The notes under the pieces were generated by a model. It made no database searches. It was given only the letters and a program-made list of their open reading frames with translations, and was not told the DNA's origin. Source: AVCC01 sp039920865 (GTDB lineage: Bacteria; Pseudomonadota; Gammaproteobacteria; Burkholderiales; Burkholderiaceae_D). From it: a stretch of DNA of 12,281 nucleotides. Made by a program: the position numbers and the translations under genes. Position 1 is the stretch's first letter. Each line of letters opens with the position of its first letter. Shown here piece after piece: positions 1 through 7,168 of the stretch. The stretch covers positions 1 through 12,281 of the forward strand of contig JBDSCZ010000392.1 in assembly GCA_039920865.1 (NCBI GenBank), read 5' to 3'.

Positions 1-606
1 TCTGAGCGGGCCGGCATCAGCATGCCGGAAGTCGCCGTGTTCGAGGGGGCGGCCAATGCCTTTGCCACCGGTGCATTCAAGAATTCGGCTCTGGTTGCAG
101 TTTCTACCGGCCTGCTGGAAAGCATGACCAAGGAAGAAGTCGAAGCCGTCATCGGACATGAAATTGCCCACGTTGCCAATGGCGACATGGTGACCATGAC
201 CCTGATTCAGGGCGTGGTCAACACCTTTGTGGTGTTCCTGGCGCGGGTAGTCGCTTATGCGATCGACAAGGCCGTGTTTCGCAGCGGCAATAACGATCGC
301 GGTCCCGGCATCGCCTATATGGCGACGGTGTTTGCCTGCCAACTGGTGTTCGGTTTGCTGGCATCCATCATCGTGGCCTGGTTCTCGCGCCAGCGCGAAT
401 TCCGCGCCGATGCCGGTTCAGTGAAGCTACTGGGTCGTACTGAGCCGATGGTAAATGCGCTGGTACGTCTGGGCGGAATCGAACCGGGTGAATTGCCGAA
501 ATCGATGGCGGCGTCCGGGATTAGCGACAAGCCGGGGTTTGCCGCACTGTTTTCGACCCATCCACCGATTGAAGCGCGTATCGCTGCATTGCGCGGCATG
601 ATATAA
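1..606 (+). CDS. htpX: HtpX membrane metalloprotease (5' end outside window)
   Basis: C-terminal part of an M48B zinc metalloprotease of the inner membrane. In other proteobacteria HtpX degrades misfolded membrane proteins alongside FtsH. The frame is open from base 1, and the residues before the first internal ATG (22) already fit the family, so the true start lies upstream. The catalytic HEIAH motif is at 160-174. It is followed by two hydrophobic membrane segments at roughly 200-270 and 310-385. The third zinc ligand is the Glu of REFRADA just after the second segment. Before the motif, the stretch around NAFATGA and ALVAVSTGLL is typical of HtpX. The C-terminus (FSTHPPIEARIAALR) is intact and ends in TAA. 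The next gene starts 86 bases downstream. Identification is secure; regulation cannot be seen because the promoter is outside the window. Confidence 0.95.
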   Translation, partial: SERAGISMPEVAVFEGAANAFATGAFKNSALVAVSTGLLESMTKEEVEAVIGHEIAHVANGDMVTMTLIQGVVNTFVVFLARVVAYAIDKAVFRSGNNDRGPGIAYMATVFACQLVFGLLASIIVAWFSRQREFRADAGSVKLLGRTEPMVNALVRLGGIEPGELPKSMAASGISDKPGFAALFSTHPPIEARIAALRGMI

Positions 607-655
607 GTTTGCAATTGTTTTTAATCCTATTTACTGAATAAGCCAATAAAGCGAC

Positions 656-673
656 GGTAGTCATTGCGCTACC
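656..673 (+). terminator. Weak hairpin after htpX, possible terminator
   Basis: GGTAG (656-660) pairs with CTACC (669-673) around an 8-base loop and is followed by a loosely T-rich stretch (ATTGTTTTCGTTT). The stem is short and the T-run is interrupted, so this is at best a weak terminator between htpX and the yciO-like gene. Confidence 0.25.
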
Positions 674-692
674 ATTGTTTTCGTTTCCCGCC

Positions 693-1316
693 ATGAGCCA
701 ATTTTTCCAGCTGCATCCAGACAATCCGCAGCCGCGCCTGCTCAAGCAGGCGGCGCAAATCATCCATGCCGGCGGCATCGTTGCGTTGCCGACCGATTCC
801 TGCTACGCGCTGATCTGCCATCTCGACGACAAGCATGCAGTCGAGCGGCTACGACGTATCCGCGGTGTCGATGACAAGCATTTGTTGACTTTGCTGTGCC
901 GCGATTTGAGTGAAATCGCGCTGTATGCGCGCATCGACAATACGCAGTTCCGTATGCTCAAGGTAGCCACTCCCGGCCCATACACCTTTATTCTGGAAGC
1001 AACCAAGGAAGTGCCGCGCCGCTTGAGTCATCCATCGCGCAAGACGATCGGCCTGCGGGTGCCGGAAAACCGCATCGCGCTTGCCTTGCTGGAAGAGTTG
1101 GGCCAACCCCTGCTGAGTACAACCCTGATTCTGCCGGGGCATGCCGATCCCTTGACCGATCCGGAGCAGATTCGCGCGCTGCTGTCCAAACAAATCGAAC
1201 TGATTGTCGATGGCGGTGCCTGCAGCCTGAAACCGACCACTGTTATCGATCTGGTTGGCCCGGAGCCGGTTCTGGTGCGCCAGGGACGCGGCAACGCAGC
1301 ATTGTTCGGCTTGTAA
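693..1316 (+). CDS. yciO: YciO-type L-threonylcarbamoyladenylate synthase family protein
   Basis: A 207-residue protein of the YrdC/Sua5/YciO fold, close in length and sequence to E. coli YciO. The family binds ATP and RNA; TsaC/Sua5 members make threonylcarbamoyl-AMP for the t6A modification of tRNA. YciO itself is a paralogue with a less certain role, so t6A synthesis here is an inference. Visible YciO-like landmarks are MSQFFQLHPDNPQ at the N-terminus, GGIVALPTDSCYAL, TPGPYTFILEATKEVPRRL, KTIGLRVP, PLLSTT and KPTTVIDL. The start is set at ATG 693 because the protein then begins exactly like YciO. An upstream in-frame TTG at 675 would add six residues with no support. No good Shine-Dalgarno sequence is visible. 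An imperfect hairpin follows the stop codon. Confidence 0.9.
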   Translation: MSQFFQLHPDNPQPRLLKQAAQIIHAGGIVALPTDSCYALICHLDDKHAVERLRRIRGVDDKHLLTLLCRDLSEIALYARIDNTQFRMLKVATPGPYTFILEATKEVPRRLSHPSRKTIGLRVPENRIALALLEELGQPLLSTTLILPGHADPLTDPEQIRALLSKQIELIVDGGACSLKPTTVIDLVGPEPVLVRQGRGNAALFGL

Positions 1317-1318
1317 TA

Positions 1319-1347
1319 AATGACCTGCAGGAGAATCCTGCGTCATT
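1319..1347 (+). terminator. Hairpin downstream of yciO, probable terminator
   Basis: AATGAC-CT-GCAGGA (1319-1332) pairs with TCCTGC-GTCATT (1336-1347) around a GAA loop, giving a 12-bp stem with a 2-base bulge. The T-rich tract (1362-1369) follows about 15 bases later rather than directly, so it is not a textbook intrinsic terminator. Its place three bases after the yciO stop still favours transcript ending or 3'-end protection. Confidence 0.5.
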
Positions 1348-1382
1348 GATAAGACTTGATGGGTATTTTTTTAGTCGCTTTG

Positions 1383-1420
1383 TTTATGTGCGGAAAACGC
1401 ACTATTTTTACCTATACTCC
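1383..1420 (+). repeat. Intergenic repeated element, copy 1
   Basis: This 38-base stretch closely matches 9581-9616. Shared blocks in order are TTTATG, CG, AAA, GCA, TATTTTT and TATACTCC, with a 2-base length difference near the left end. This copy also contains a small hairpin, GTGCG-GAAAA-CGCAC (1388-1402). It lies in the 225-base gap between yciO and the M50 protease gene. TATACT could serve as a -10 hexamer, but neither copy has a recognisable -35. Function unknown. Confidence 0.55.
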
Positions 1421-1529
1421 ATCATATATAAAAATATGACGAGAGTGCAGGCAGTACCGGTTCCGGTTTATGTCGCGCTTGCCACGGCGTCTGCAATTGC
1501 TGCAAACCGGTTGCGGCTCATCCCTCTGA

Positions 1530-1535
1530 TAAAAT
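1530..1535 (+). promoter_or_regulatory. Possible -10 box of the M50 protease gene
   Basis: TAAAAT lies with exactly six bases between it and the ATG at 1542, so transcription at the usual distance would begin at the A of the start codon. There is no convincing -35 hexamer at 16-18 bases and no Shine-Dalgarno sequence. The rest of the gap (1421-1529) holds short ACCGGT palindromes and no gene. Confidence 0.35.
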
Positions 1536-1541
1536 CCAGCC

Positions 1542-2198
1542 ATGAATGACATGATCCAAACCGTCGCGGTATATGCGCTACCGGTATTATTCGCGATAAC
1601 ACTGCATGAAGCGGCACATGCCTATGCCGCCAAGTATTTCGGTGATTTGACAGCTTACCAGCAAGGTCGGATGAGCCTCAATCCGATCAAGCATATCGAC
1701 CCGATCGGCACCATCCTGATTCCGGTGGTGCTGTATTTGGTCGGCAGCCCTTTCCTGTTTGGCTACGCAAAGCCGGTTCCGGTCGATTTTTCACGCTTGC
1801 GCAATCCGAAGAAACAAATGGCCTGGGTCGCCTTGGCCGGACCTGCCGCCAATCTATTCATGGCGCTGCTATGGATGATATTCGGCGTCGTGCTGCTTGG
1901 TTCCGGCGGCGTGGAGGCATTTTTCCCGCGCATGGCGCAAGCCGGCGTGCTGGTTAATCTGGTGATATTTGCTCTCAACCTGTTTCCGCTGCCGCCGCTG
2001 GACGGCGGACGTATCGTTACCGGCATGCTGCCGAACAAATTTGCGATTCCATATTCACGTATCGAACCTTACGGCTTTTTCATACTGATTGCGCTGATGT
2101 TTCTGCAGGTGTTGCAGTATTGGCTGGTGCCAGTGATGGTGATGGCCAATACCCTATTGAAATTAATCGTTTCCCCACTGAATTTTCTTTTGAACTGA
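1542..2198 (+). CDS. Site-2 protease family (M50) intramembrane metalloprotease
   Basis: A 218-residue multi-pass inner-membrane protein of peptidase family M50, which cleaves substrates within the membrane. The zinc site is complete: H22-E23-x-x-H26 in the first hydrophobic helix, and the second motif PLPPLDGGRI with D154 near the third core helix. Other hydrophobic segments lie at about residues 57-70, 94-120, 135-150 and 173-215. The GRMSLNP and FGYAKPVPV stretches are typical of the short bacterial M50 group that lacks the PDZ domains of RseP, so this is not RseP itself and its substrate is unknown. The start at ATG 1542 places HEAAH at the usual depth in the first helix. The stop is only 10 bases before trpS, which suggests co-transcription. 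Confidence 0.9.
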   Translation: MNDMIQTVAVYALPVLFAITLHEAAHAYAAKYFGDLTAYQQGRMSLNPIKHIDPIGTILIPVVLYLVGSPFLFGYAKPVPVDFSRLRNPKKQMAWVALAGPAANLFMALLWMIFGVVLLGSGGVEAFFPRMAQAGVLVNLVIFALNLFPLPPLDGGRIVTGMLPNKFAIPYSRIEPYGFFILIALMFLQVLQYWLVPVMVMANTLLKLIVSPLNFLLN

Positions 2199-2208
2199 CC
2201 GACTGACT

Positions 2209-3411
2209 ATGTATCCTGATCGCGTTGTTTCCGGCATGCGCCCCACCGGCGCCTTGCACCTAGGCCACTATCATGGCGCTCTGAAAAACTGGATCAGGAT
2301 GCAGGCAGAAATGCCGTGCCTGTTCTTTGTCGCCGACTGGCATGCCTTGACTACCAACTATGACGACCCATCACAGATTGAAGCCAGCACCTGGGATATG
2401 GTGATCGACTGGCTGGCGGCTGGCGTTGATCCGTCCGAAGCGACTCTCTTCATTCAATCCAGAGTGCCGGAACATGCGGAATTGCATTTGCTGTTATCGA
2501 TGGCCACGCCGCTAGGCTGGCTGGAGCGGGTGCCGACCTACAAGGATCAGATCGAAAAATTGTCGCACAAGGATCTCACCACCTACGGTTTTTTGGGCTA
2601 CCCGTTGCTGATGGCTGCCGACGTGCTGATTTATCGCGCCACCCAGGTGCCGGTCGGCGAGGACCAGGTGCCGCACGTCGAGATAACACGCGAAATCGCG
2701 CGCCGCTTCAACCATCTGTATGGCAAGGAAAAAGGTTTCGAGGAAAAGGCGCAGGAAGCAGTCAAGAAACTCGGCAGCAAGCGCGCCAAGATGTATAACC
2801 AGTTGCGCACCGAATTTCAGCAGCAGGGCAAGGAAGACGCTTTGGAGCAAGCAAAGGCAATGCTCGAAGATGCGCAAAACCTGTCGATGATCGACCGCGA
2901 ACGGCTGTTCGGCTATCTGGAAGGTAGCCGTAAGCTGATTCTGGTCGAACCGCAGGCGCGCCTGACCGAATCATCGCGGCTGCCGGGTCTGGATGGACAG
3001 AAAATGTCGAAAAGCTACGGTAATGGGATTGCACTGCGCGAGGACAGGGATTCTGTTACCAAAAAAATTCGTACCATGCCGACCGATCCAGCGCGGGTGC
3101 GCCGCACCGATCCGGGCGATCCGCAAAAATGTCCGGTCTGGCAGTTGCATCAAGTATATTCGGATGCCAGCACCAAGGAGTGGGTCGTCAAGGGCTGCAC
3201 TTCGGCCGGCATCGGTTGCATCGAATGCAAGCAACCGGTGATCGACGCGGTGTTGAAAGAACAGGAACCAATGCGCGAACGGGCCCAGCAATACCTCGAC
3301 GACCCTTCGCTGGTGCGGGCAATCGTCGCTGATGGCTGCGACAAGGCGCGCAAACTGGCGCAGGAAACCATGCGCGACGTGCGCGAAGCGATGGGCTTGA
3401 GCTACAACTAA
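2209..3411 (+). CDS. trpS: Tryptophan--tRNA ligase (long, cysteine-motif form)
   Basis: Cytoplasmic class I aminoacyl-tRNA synthetase charging tRNA(Trp) with tryptophan and ATP. The HIGH-type signature is LHLGH (residues 16-20) and the KMSKS loop is at residues 265-269. VPVGEDQ, typical of TrpRS, precedes KMSKS. The protein has 400 residues against about 330 in E. coli. The extra length is mainly a charged, helix-prone insertion at about residues 173-240, before KMSKS. The C-terminal anticodon-binding region carries C308, C330, C337 and C340 spaced C-x21-C-x6-C-x2-C, much like the [4Fe-4S] site described for Thermotoga maritima TrpRS. Cluster binding here is inferred from that spacing. The gene starts 10 bases after the M50 gene and ends 3 bases before the methyltransferase start, so it probably sits mid-operon. 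No strong Shine-Dalgarno sequence is visible. Confidence 0.97.
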   Translation: MYPDRVVSGMRPTGALHLGHYHGALKNWIRMQAEMPCLFFVADWHALTTNYDDPSQIEASTWDMVIDWLAAGVDPSEATLFIQSRVPEHAELHLLLSMATPLGWLERVPTYKDQIEKLSHKDLTTYGFLGYPLLMAADVLIYRATQVPVGEDQVPHVEITREIARRFNHLYGKEKGFEEKAQEAVKKLGSKRAKMYNQLRTEFQQQGKEDALEQAKAMLEDAQNLSMIDRERLFGYLEGSRKLILVEPQARLTESSRLPGLDGQKMSKSYGNGIALREDRDSVTKKIRTMPTDPARVRRTDPGDPQKCPVWQLHQVYSDASTKEWVVKGCTSAGIGCIECKQPVIDAVLKEQEPMRERAQQYLDDPSLVRAIVADGCDKARKLAQETMRDVREAMGLSYN

Positions 3412-3414
3412 GCT

Positions 3415-3990
3415 ATGAGCGCTGCCTTGCATACAAATCAGGATGCGCCTTCTGCTTGGCTGCAGCGCTTCGCGCCGCTGATTCCGCCGGGGCCGGTGTT
3501 AGACCTGGCGTGCGGCAGCGGTCGCCACGCACGTCTGCTGGCAGCGTTCGGGCATCCGGTGCTGGCGGCTGACCGCGATCCAATTGCGCTGGTTCGGGCA
3601 GCCGGGCGGGGCATCGTCACCATGCAAGTCGATCTTGAAGCAGATGGCGCGGCATGGCCTTTTGAAGTCGGTCACTTTGTCGCGATCGTGGTTTCCAATT
3701 ACCTGTATCGGCCTTTATTCCCGCATATTCTGGCCAGCCTGGCAACAGGCGGCGTATTGATATACGAGACTTTCGCCAGCGGTAATGCGCTGTATGGCAA
3801 GCCGTCTAATCCCGATTTTTTACTGCGCCGCGGTGAGTTGCTCGATGTGCTCAGGCAGCATGCCGCTGACTTGCATGTGCTGGCATTTGAAGAGGGCTAT
3901 ACCGAGGTGCCGAAGCCTGCAATGGTCCAAAGAATTTGCGCCATCAGGAATGCAACCGGCTTTCCACCGGGACAGCCGCGGCTGTTTTGA
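3415..3990 (+). CDS. Class I SAM-dependent methyltransferase, substrate unknown
   Basis: A 191-residue Rossmann-fold methyltransferase. SAM-binding motif I is VLDLACGSGRHARLL (residues 28-42). The second strand, VLAADRD, ends in D53, placed to hold the ribose hydroxyls. The post-motif region IVVSNYLYRPLFPHIL (about residues 90-106) corresponds to the motif IV/substrate face, and GGVLIYETFA follows. It resembles the small TehB-like methyltransferases often annotated only as class I SAM-dependent. No target-recognition domain is present, so a small molecule is as likely a substrate as a macromolecule. Only three bases separate its ATG from the trpS stop, so translational coupling is likely. The link to trpS may be merely operonic; nothing in the sequence shows it acts on tRNA. 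Confidence 0.85.
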   Translation: MSAALHTNQDAPSAWLQRFAPLIPPGPVLDLACGSGRHARLLAAFGHPVLAADRDPIALVRAAGRGIVTMQVDLEADGAAWPFEVGHFVAIVVSNYLYRPLFPHILASLATGGVLIYETFASGNALYGKPSNPDFLLRRGELLDVLRQHAADLHVLAFEEGYTEVPKPAMVQRICAIRNATGFPPGQPRLF

Positions 3991-4035
3991 TACCATATTG
4001 CGAGCAACACTGCACCACGGGCGCGGGCTATCCGC

Positions 4036-4041
4036 TACAAT
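4036..4041 (+). promoter_or_regulatory. Possible -10 box upstream of dapA
   Basis: TACAAT (5 of 6 to the sigma-70 consensus) lies 35 bases before the dapA ATG in the 86-base gap after the methyltransferase. No clear -35 hexamer is found at normal spacing. An AAAGA at 4066-4070 could be a weak ribosome binding site. dapA may instead be read from the upstream operon. Confidence 0.35.
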
Positions 4042-4076
4042 TAATCCTTTACCTCTCAACGTATTAAAGACTCTCT

Positions 4077-4967
4077 ATGATCAAGGGCAGCATAGTAGCA
4101 ATCGTCACCCCGATGCACGCAGACGGCAGCCTGGATCTGCCTTGCTTGCGCAAACTGATAGACTGGCATATTGCAGAAGGCACCGACGGCATCGTGATTG
4201 TTGGCACCACCGGCGAGTCGCCGACGGTCTCGGTCGAAGAGCACTGTGAACTGATCAAGGTCGCGGTCGAACATGCCAGCAAGCGCATCCCGATCATTGC
4301 CGGCACCGGCGGTAATTCCACCTCAGAGGCGATCGAACTGACCCGTTATGCCAAGCAGGTCGGCGCTGATGCCTCCCTGCTGGTAGTGCCGTATTACAAC
4401 CGGCCGACCCAGGAAGGCATGTATCAGCACTTTAAAAAAATCGCCGAATCGGTAGATTTTCAAGTGATTCTGTATAACGTTCCCGGCCGGACTGTTGCCG
4501 ATATGCATAACGACACCATTCTGCGTCTGGCGCAAGTCCCGGGTATTATTGGTGTCAAGGACGCGACCGGCAACATCGGTCGCGGCACAGACCTGATTCG
4601 TCTGGTGCCAAAATCCTTTGCAGTATATTCAGGCGATGATGCGACCGCGATGGCTCTGATTTTGTGCGGCGGCAAAGGCAATATTTCGGTGACCGCCAAC
4701 GTTGCTCCGCGCCCGATGCATGAGATGTGCATGGCGGCAATGGATGGCAATGTGGCACGGGCAATTGAAATCAACAATCAATTGCTGCCGCTGCACAACA
4801 AACTCTTTATCGAACCCAATCCGCTGCCGGTCAAGTGGGCAATGACTGAAATGGGTTTGATTCCTCCAGGTATTCGCCTGCCGCTGGTACCGATGTCCGT
4901 GCAGTACCAGGATGCGGTTCGTGCAGCCCTGCGCGAGTCGGAGGTATTACCTGGTTTGCCGCAATAA
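4077..4967 (+). CDS. dapA: 4-hydroxy-tetrahydrodipicolinate synthase
   Basis: Cytoplasmic TIM-barrel aldolase-family enzyme that condenses pyruvate with aspartate semialdehyde, the first committed step of the diaminopimelate/lysine pathway supplying peptidoglycan. All catalytic residues fall at the E. coli numbers: T44 and T45 in GTTGESPT, Y133 in LYNVPGR, R138, and the Schiff-base lysine K161 in IGVKDATG. Length (296 residues) is within the usual range. The start at ATG 4077 gives the typical N-terminus, MIKGSIVAIVTPM. It is followed by bamC, as in E. coli where dapA and nlpB (bamC) are adjacent. The arrangement is conserved but no direct functional link is implied beyond both serving the envelope. 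Confidence 0.97.
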   Translation: MIKGSIVAIVTPMHADGSLDLPCLRKLIDWHIAEGTDGIVIVGTTGESPTVSVEEHCELIKVAVEHASKRIPIIAGTGGNSTSEAIELTRYAKQVGADASLLVVPYYNRPTQEGMYQHFKKIAESVDFQVILYNVPGRTVADMHNDTILRLAQVPGIIGVKDATGNIGRGTDLIRLVPKSFAVYSGDDATAMALILCGGKGNISVTANVAPRPMHEMCMAAMDGNVARAIEINNQLLPLHNKLFIEPNPLPVKWAMTEMGLIPPGIRLPLVPMSVQYQDAVRAALRESEVLPGLPQ

Positions 4968-5065
4968 GTATTGAATTCTCCACCAGTCGGACAGACTACA
5001 TTGCTCCGGCTCCGAACATCGCTTTTTTATTCCGTAACGATATGACTATTCGCAAGAGCACTCAG

Positions 5066-6232
5066 ATGGATCAACGCAAAATCGCCCAGCGTGGCCTTGT
5101 TTATGGTTTGGTTCTGGCTGGCCTGGCCGGTTGCAGTTCCATCGGTTCCATGCTTGAGTCTGACAAGATCGATTACAAAAGCGCGGGCAAGGTATCCACA
5201 AATTCGCTGGAAATTCCGCCTGACCTGACCCAATTGCAGCGCGATAATCGCTATGCAATTCCCGATCTGAATAACCGCGGCACTGCTACCGCTTCCGGTT
5301 TTAACCTGCAACAAAATGAGCAGAGCCCAGCCGTTGCCGCTGTAACTGTGGCACCCAAGGCAGCCCCCGACATGCGTATCGAGCGGTCCGGCAACCAGCG
5401 CTGGCTGGTCATCAAGCAAGCGCCGGAAGTCTTATGGCCGCAAATCAAGGATTTCTGGCAGGAATCGGGTTTCTTGATCAATCTCGAATCTCCTGAAACC
5501 GGCGTGATGGAAACCGACTGGGCAGAAAATCGGGCAAAAATTCCGCAGGATATTATTCGTAGAACGCTCGGAAAGGTGATTGATTCCTTGTATTCGACCG
5601 GCGAGCGCGATAAATTCAGGACGCGCCTGGAACGCGGCGCGGACGGCACCACCGAAATTTTTATCAGTCACCGCGGTGCGCAAGAGGTATTGACGGGCAG
5701 TAATAAGGAAACTACGGTATGGACGCCGCGACCTGCCGACCCTGAACTCGAGGCCGAATTCCTTTCACGGTTGATGGCGCGTTTCGGCGTCGAGGTGCAG
5801 CAGGCCAAGGTGATGGTGGCGAACGCCGCGCCGGAGCAGGTGCGGGCCAGAATCGTCAAGGCAACCGGCGCCAATGGCACCTATGTCGAGGTTGATGAGA
5901 ATTTTGAACGGGCTTGGCGCCGTGTCGGCCTGGCTCTGGATCGGGTCGGATTTACGGTGGAAGATCGAGACCGCAATCAAGGCCTGTATTTTGTCCGCTA
6001 TGTGGATCAGGATCTGGACGCAAATAACAATCCTACTGCCAAGAAAGGCTTCCTCTCCCGCCTGTTTTCATCCAGTCCATCCGACAAGGCAAAAAAAGCG
6101 CAGCGTTATCGCGTTTCGGTCAAGGGCGTTGCCGCTACCAGTCAGATTTCCGTGCTGGATGACAAAGGACTTTCTGATACCTCATCGGCTGCAGGAAAAA
6201 TTCTGTCTTTGTTGAACGAGCAATTGAAATAA
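5066..6232 (+). CDS. bamC: Outer membrane assembly lipoprotein BamC (NlpB)
   Basis: BamC is a lipoprotein of the BAM complex, which folds beta-barrel proteins into the outer membrane. From ATG 5066 the protein has 388 residues, with a basic N-region, a hydrophobic stretch and the lipobox LAGC, the lipidated Cys being residue 23. This start is preferred because AAGAG lies 7 bases upstream and the signal peptide is of normal length. ATG 5042, eight codons upstream in frame, has no visible ribosome binding site but cannot be excluded. After the Cys comes a low-complexity linker (about residues 24-100; SLEIPPDLTQ is the conserved BamC N-terminal element). Two helix-grip-like domains follow: one includes QRWLVIKQAPEVLWPQIKDF, the other ends at ILSLLNEQL. 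It follows dapA, the known dapA-nlpB order. Confidence 0.92.
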   Translation: MDQRKIAQRGLVYGLVLAGLAGCSSIGSMLESDKIDYKSAGKVSTNSLEIPPDLTQLQRDNRYAIPDLNNRGTATASGFNLQQNEQSPAVAAVTVAPKAAPDMRIERSGNQRWLVIKQAPEVLWPQIKDFWQESGFLINLESPETGVMETDWAENRAKIPQDIIRRTLGKVIDSLYSTGERDKFRTRLERGADGTTEIFISHRGAQEVLTGSNKETTVWTPRPADPELEAEFLSRLMARFGVEVQQAKVMVANAAPEQVRARIVKATGANGTYVEVDENFERAWRRVGLALDRVGFTVEDRDRNQGLYFVRYVDQDLDANNNPTAKKGFLSRLFSSSPSDKAKKAQRYRVSVKGVAATSQISVLDDKGLSDTSSAAGKILSLLNEQLK

Positions 6233-6256
6233 ATATCAGGTGCTAGAGTTGCCGAT

Positions 6257-6275
6257 GGTGCCGACTATCGGTGCC
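6257..6275 (+). promoter_or_regulatory. Hairpin abutting the TTG start of the MBL gene
   Basis: GGTGCCGA (6257-6264) can pair, with two G-U wobbles, to TCGGTGCC (6268-6275) around a CTA loop. The start codon of the next gene begins two bases later, so the hairpin occupies the place where a Shine-Dalgarno sequence would be expected. It may limit translation, or may act as an attenuator-like structure between bamC and the hydrolase gene. Confidence 0.4.
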
Positions 6276-6277
6276 CT

Positions 6278-7060
6278 TTGAAGTTTTCCAGTCTGGGCAG
6301 CGGCAGTGATGGAAATGCGCTACTGATCTGTGCCGCATCCGGCATTACGCGTACCACGGTAATGCTCGATTGCGGTTTTGGGCTGCGCGAGACCGAACGT
6401 AGATTGTTCCGACTTGACATGACGCCGGCTGATTTGTCCGGCATCGTGGTCACCCATGAGCACCGGGATCATGTCGATGGCGTATTCAAGTTGGCACGTC
6501 GTCATAGCATCCCGGTCTGGCTTAGTTATGGCACTTATTGCGCTGTGCTGCATAGATGCGATGGGGTCGAACTTCATTTTTGCCGTGACGGGGACCGTTT
6601 GAATATCGGCGATTTGTGCCTGTCGCCTTACACCGTACCGCATGATGCGCGCGAACCACTGCAATACACAGTAACCGATGGTAAATCTACTTTTGGCGTG
6701 TTGACCGATGCCGGCCAGTCAACGCCGCATCTGGTGCGGGCTCTGGGAGGATGTGATGCGATTTTTCTGGAGTGCAATCACGATCGGGTGATGCTGGCCA
6801 ATTCCAGTTATCCGTATTCGCTCAAAAAACGTATCGGCGGCGATTTTGGGCATCTCTCCAACGAAACTGCCTCCCTAATTCTGCAGCAGATCGACAAGTC
6901 TCGCCTGAAGCGGTTGGTCGGAGGTCATCTCAGCATGCAAAACAATACCCATGAACTCGCTCTGGCAGCTTTAATGCGGGGTCTGGATGGTCATCAGGCC
7001 GAAGTGACGGTGGCCTGTCAGCAGCAGGGATTCGGCTGGATTGAATTGTCGCCGGGTTGA
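6278..7060 (+). CDS. YycJ-like metallo-beta-lactamase fold hydrolase
   Basis: A 260-residue protein of the metallo-beta-lactamase superfamily, resembling the YycJ/WalJ group. The metal motif HxHxDH is THEHRDH (H60, H62, D64, H65). Further ligand regions are VPHDAREPLQY, LTDAGQS, FLECNHD and GGHLSMQNN. The family start MKFSSLGSGSDGN fits only if translation begins at TTG 6278. The first in-frame ATG would be residue 29 and would remove the first beta strand, and upstream codons contain no ATG or GTG start. The TTG start, lack of a Shine-Dalgarno sequence and preceding hairpin suggest low expression. The exact reaction is unknown; relatives have been linked to nucleic-acid metabolism, but no DNA substrate can be inferred here. 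It lies 45 bases after bamC and ends before a strong terminator. Confidence 0.85.
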   Translation: MKFSSLGSGSDGNALLICAASGITRTTVMLDCGFGLRETERRLFRLDMTPADLSGIVVTHEHRDHVDGVFKLARRHSIPVWLSYGTYCAVLHRCDGVELHFCRDGDRLNIGDLCLSPYTVPHDAREPLQYTVTDGKSTFGVLTDAGQSTPHLVRALGGCDAIFLECNHDRVMLANSSYPYSLKKRIGGDFGHLSNETASLILQQIDKSRLKRLVGGHLSMQNNTHELALAALMRGLDGHQAEVTVACQQQGFGWIELSPG

Positions 7061-7124
7061 TCCTCTTATAGTACGTGTAACAGAGCTATTTTTGTTGCGG
7101 TGCAAAATAATGTATTTTAAATGC

Positions 7125-7153
7125 AAAAAAGCCAGCCGGTTGGCTGGCTTTTT
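7125..7153. terminator. Strong bidirectional intrinsic terminator
   Basis: GCCAGCC (7131-7137) pairs with GGCTGGC (7142-7148) around GGTT. It is flanked by six A on the left and five T on the right, so it can stop both the bamC-hydrolase transcript (+) and the small lipoprotein transcript (-). It lies between convergent genes, as expected. Confidence 0.92.
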
Positions 7154-7168
7154 CAGGTAATCAGAAGA

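Noticed and set aside
1456..1512. ACCGG/CCGGT and AACCGGTT palindromes upstream of the M50 gene
   Set aside because: They are six to twelve bases long and irregularly spaced; too short to call operators without comparison.
1346..1549. 67-codon + strand frame in the yciO-M50 gap
   Set aside because: It needs a TTG start inside the yciO hairpin, has no ribosome binding site, runs into the M50 start and covers the repeated element; composition is not protein-like.
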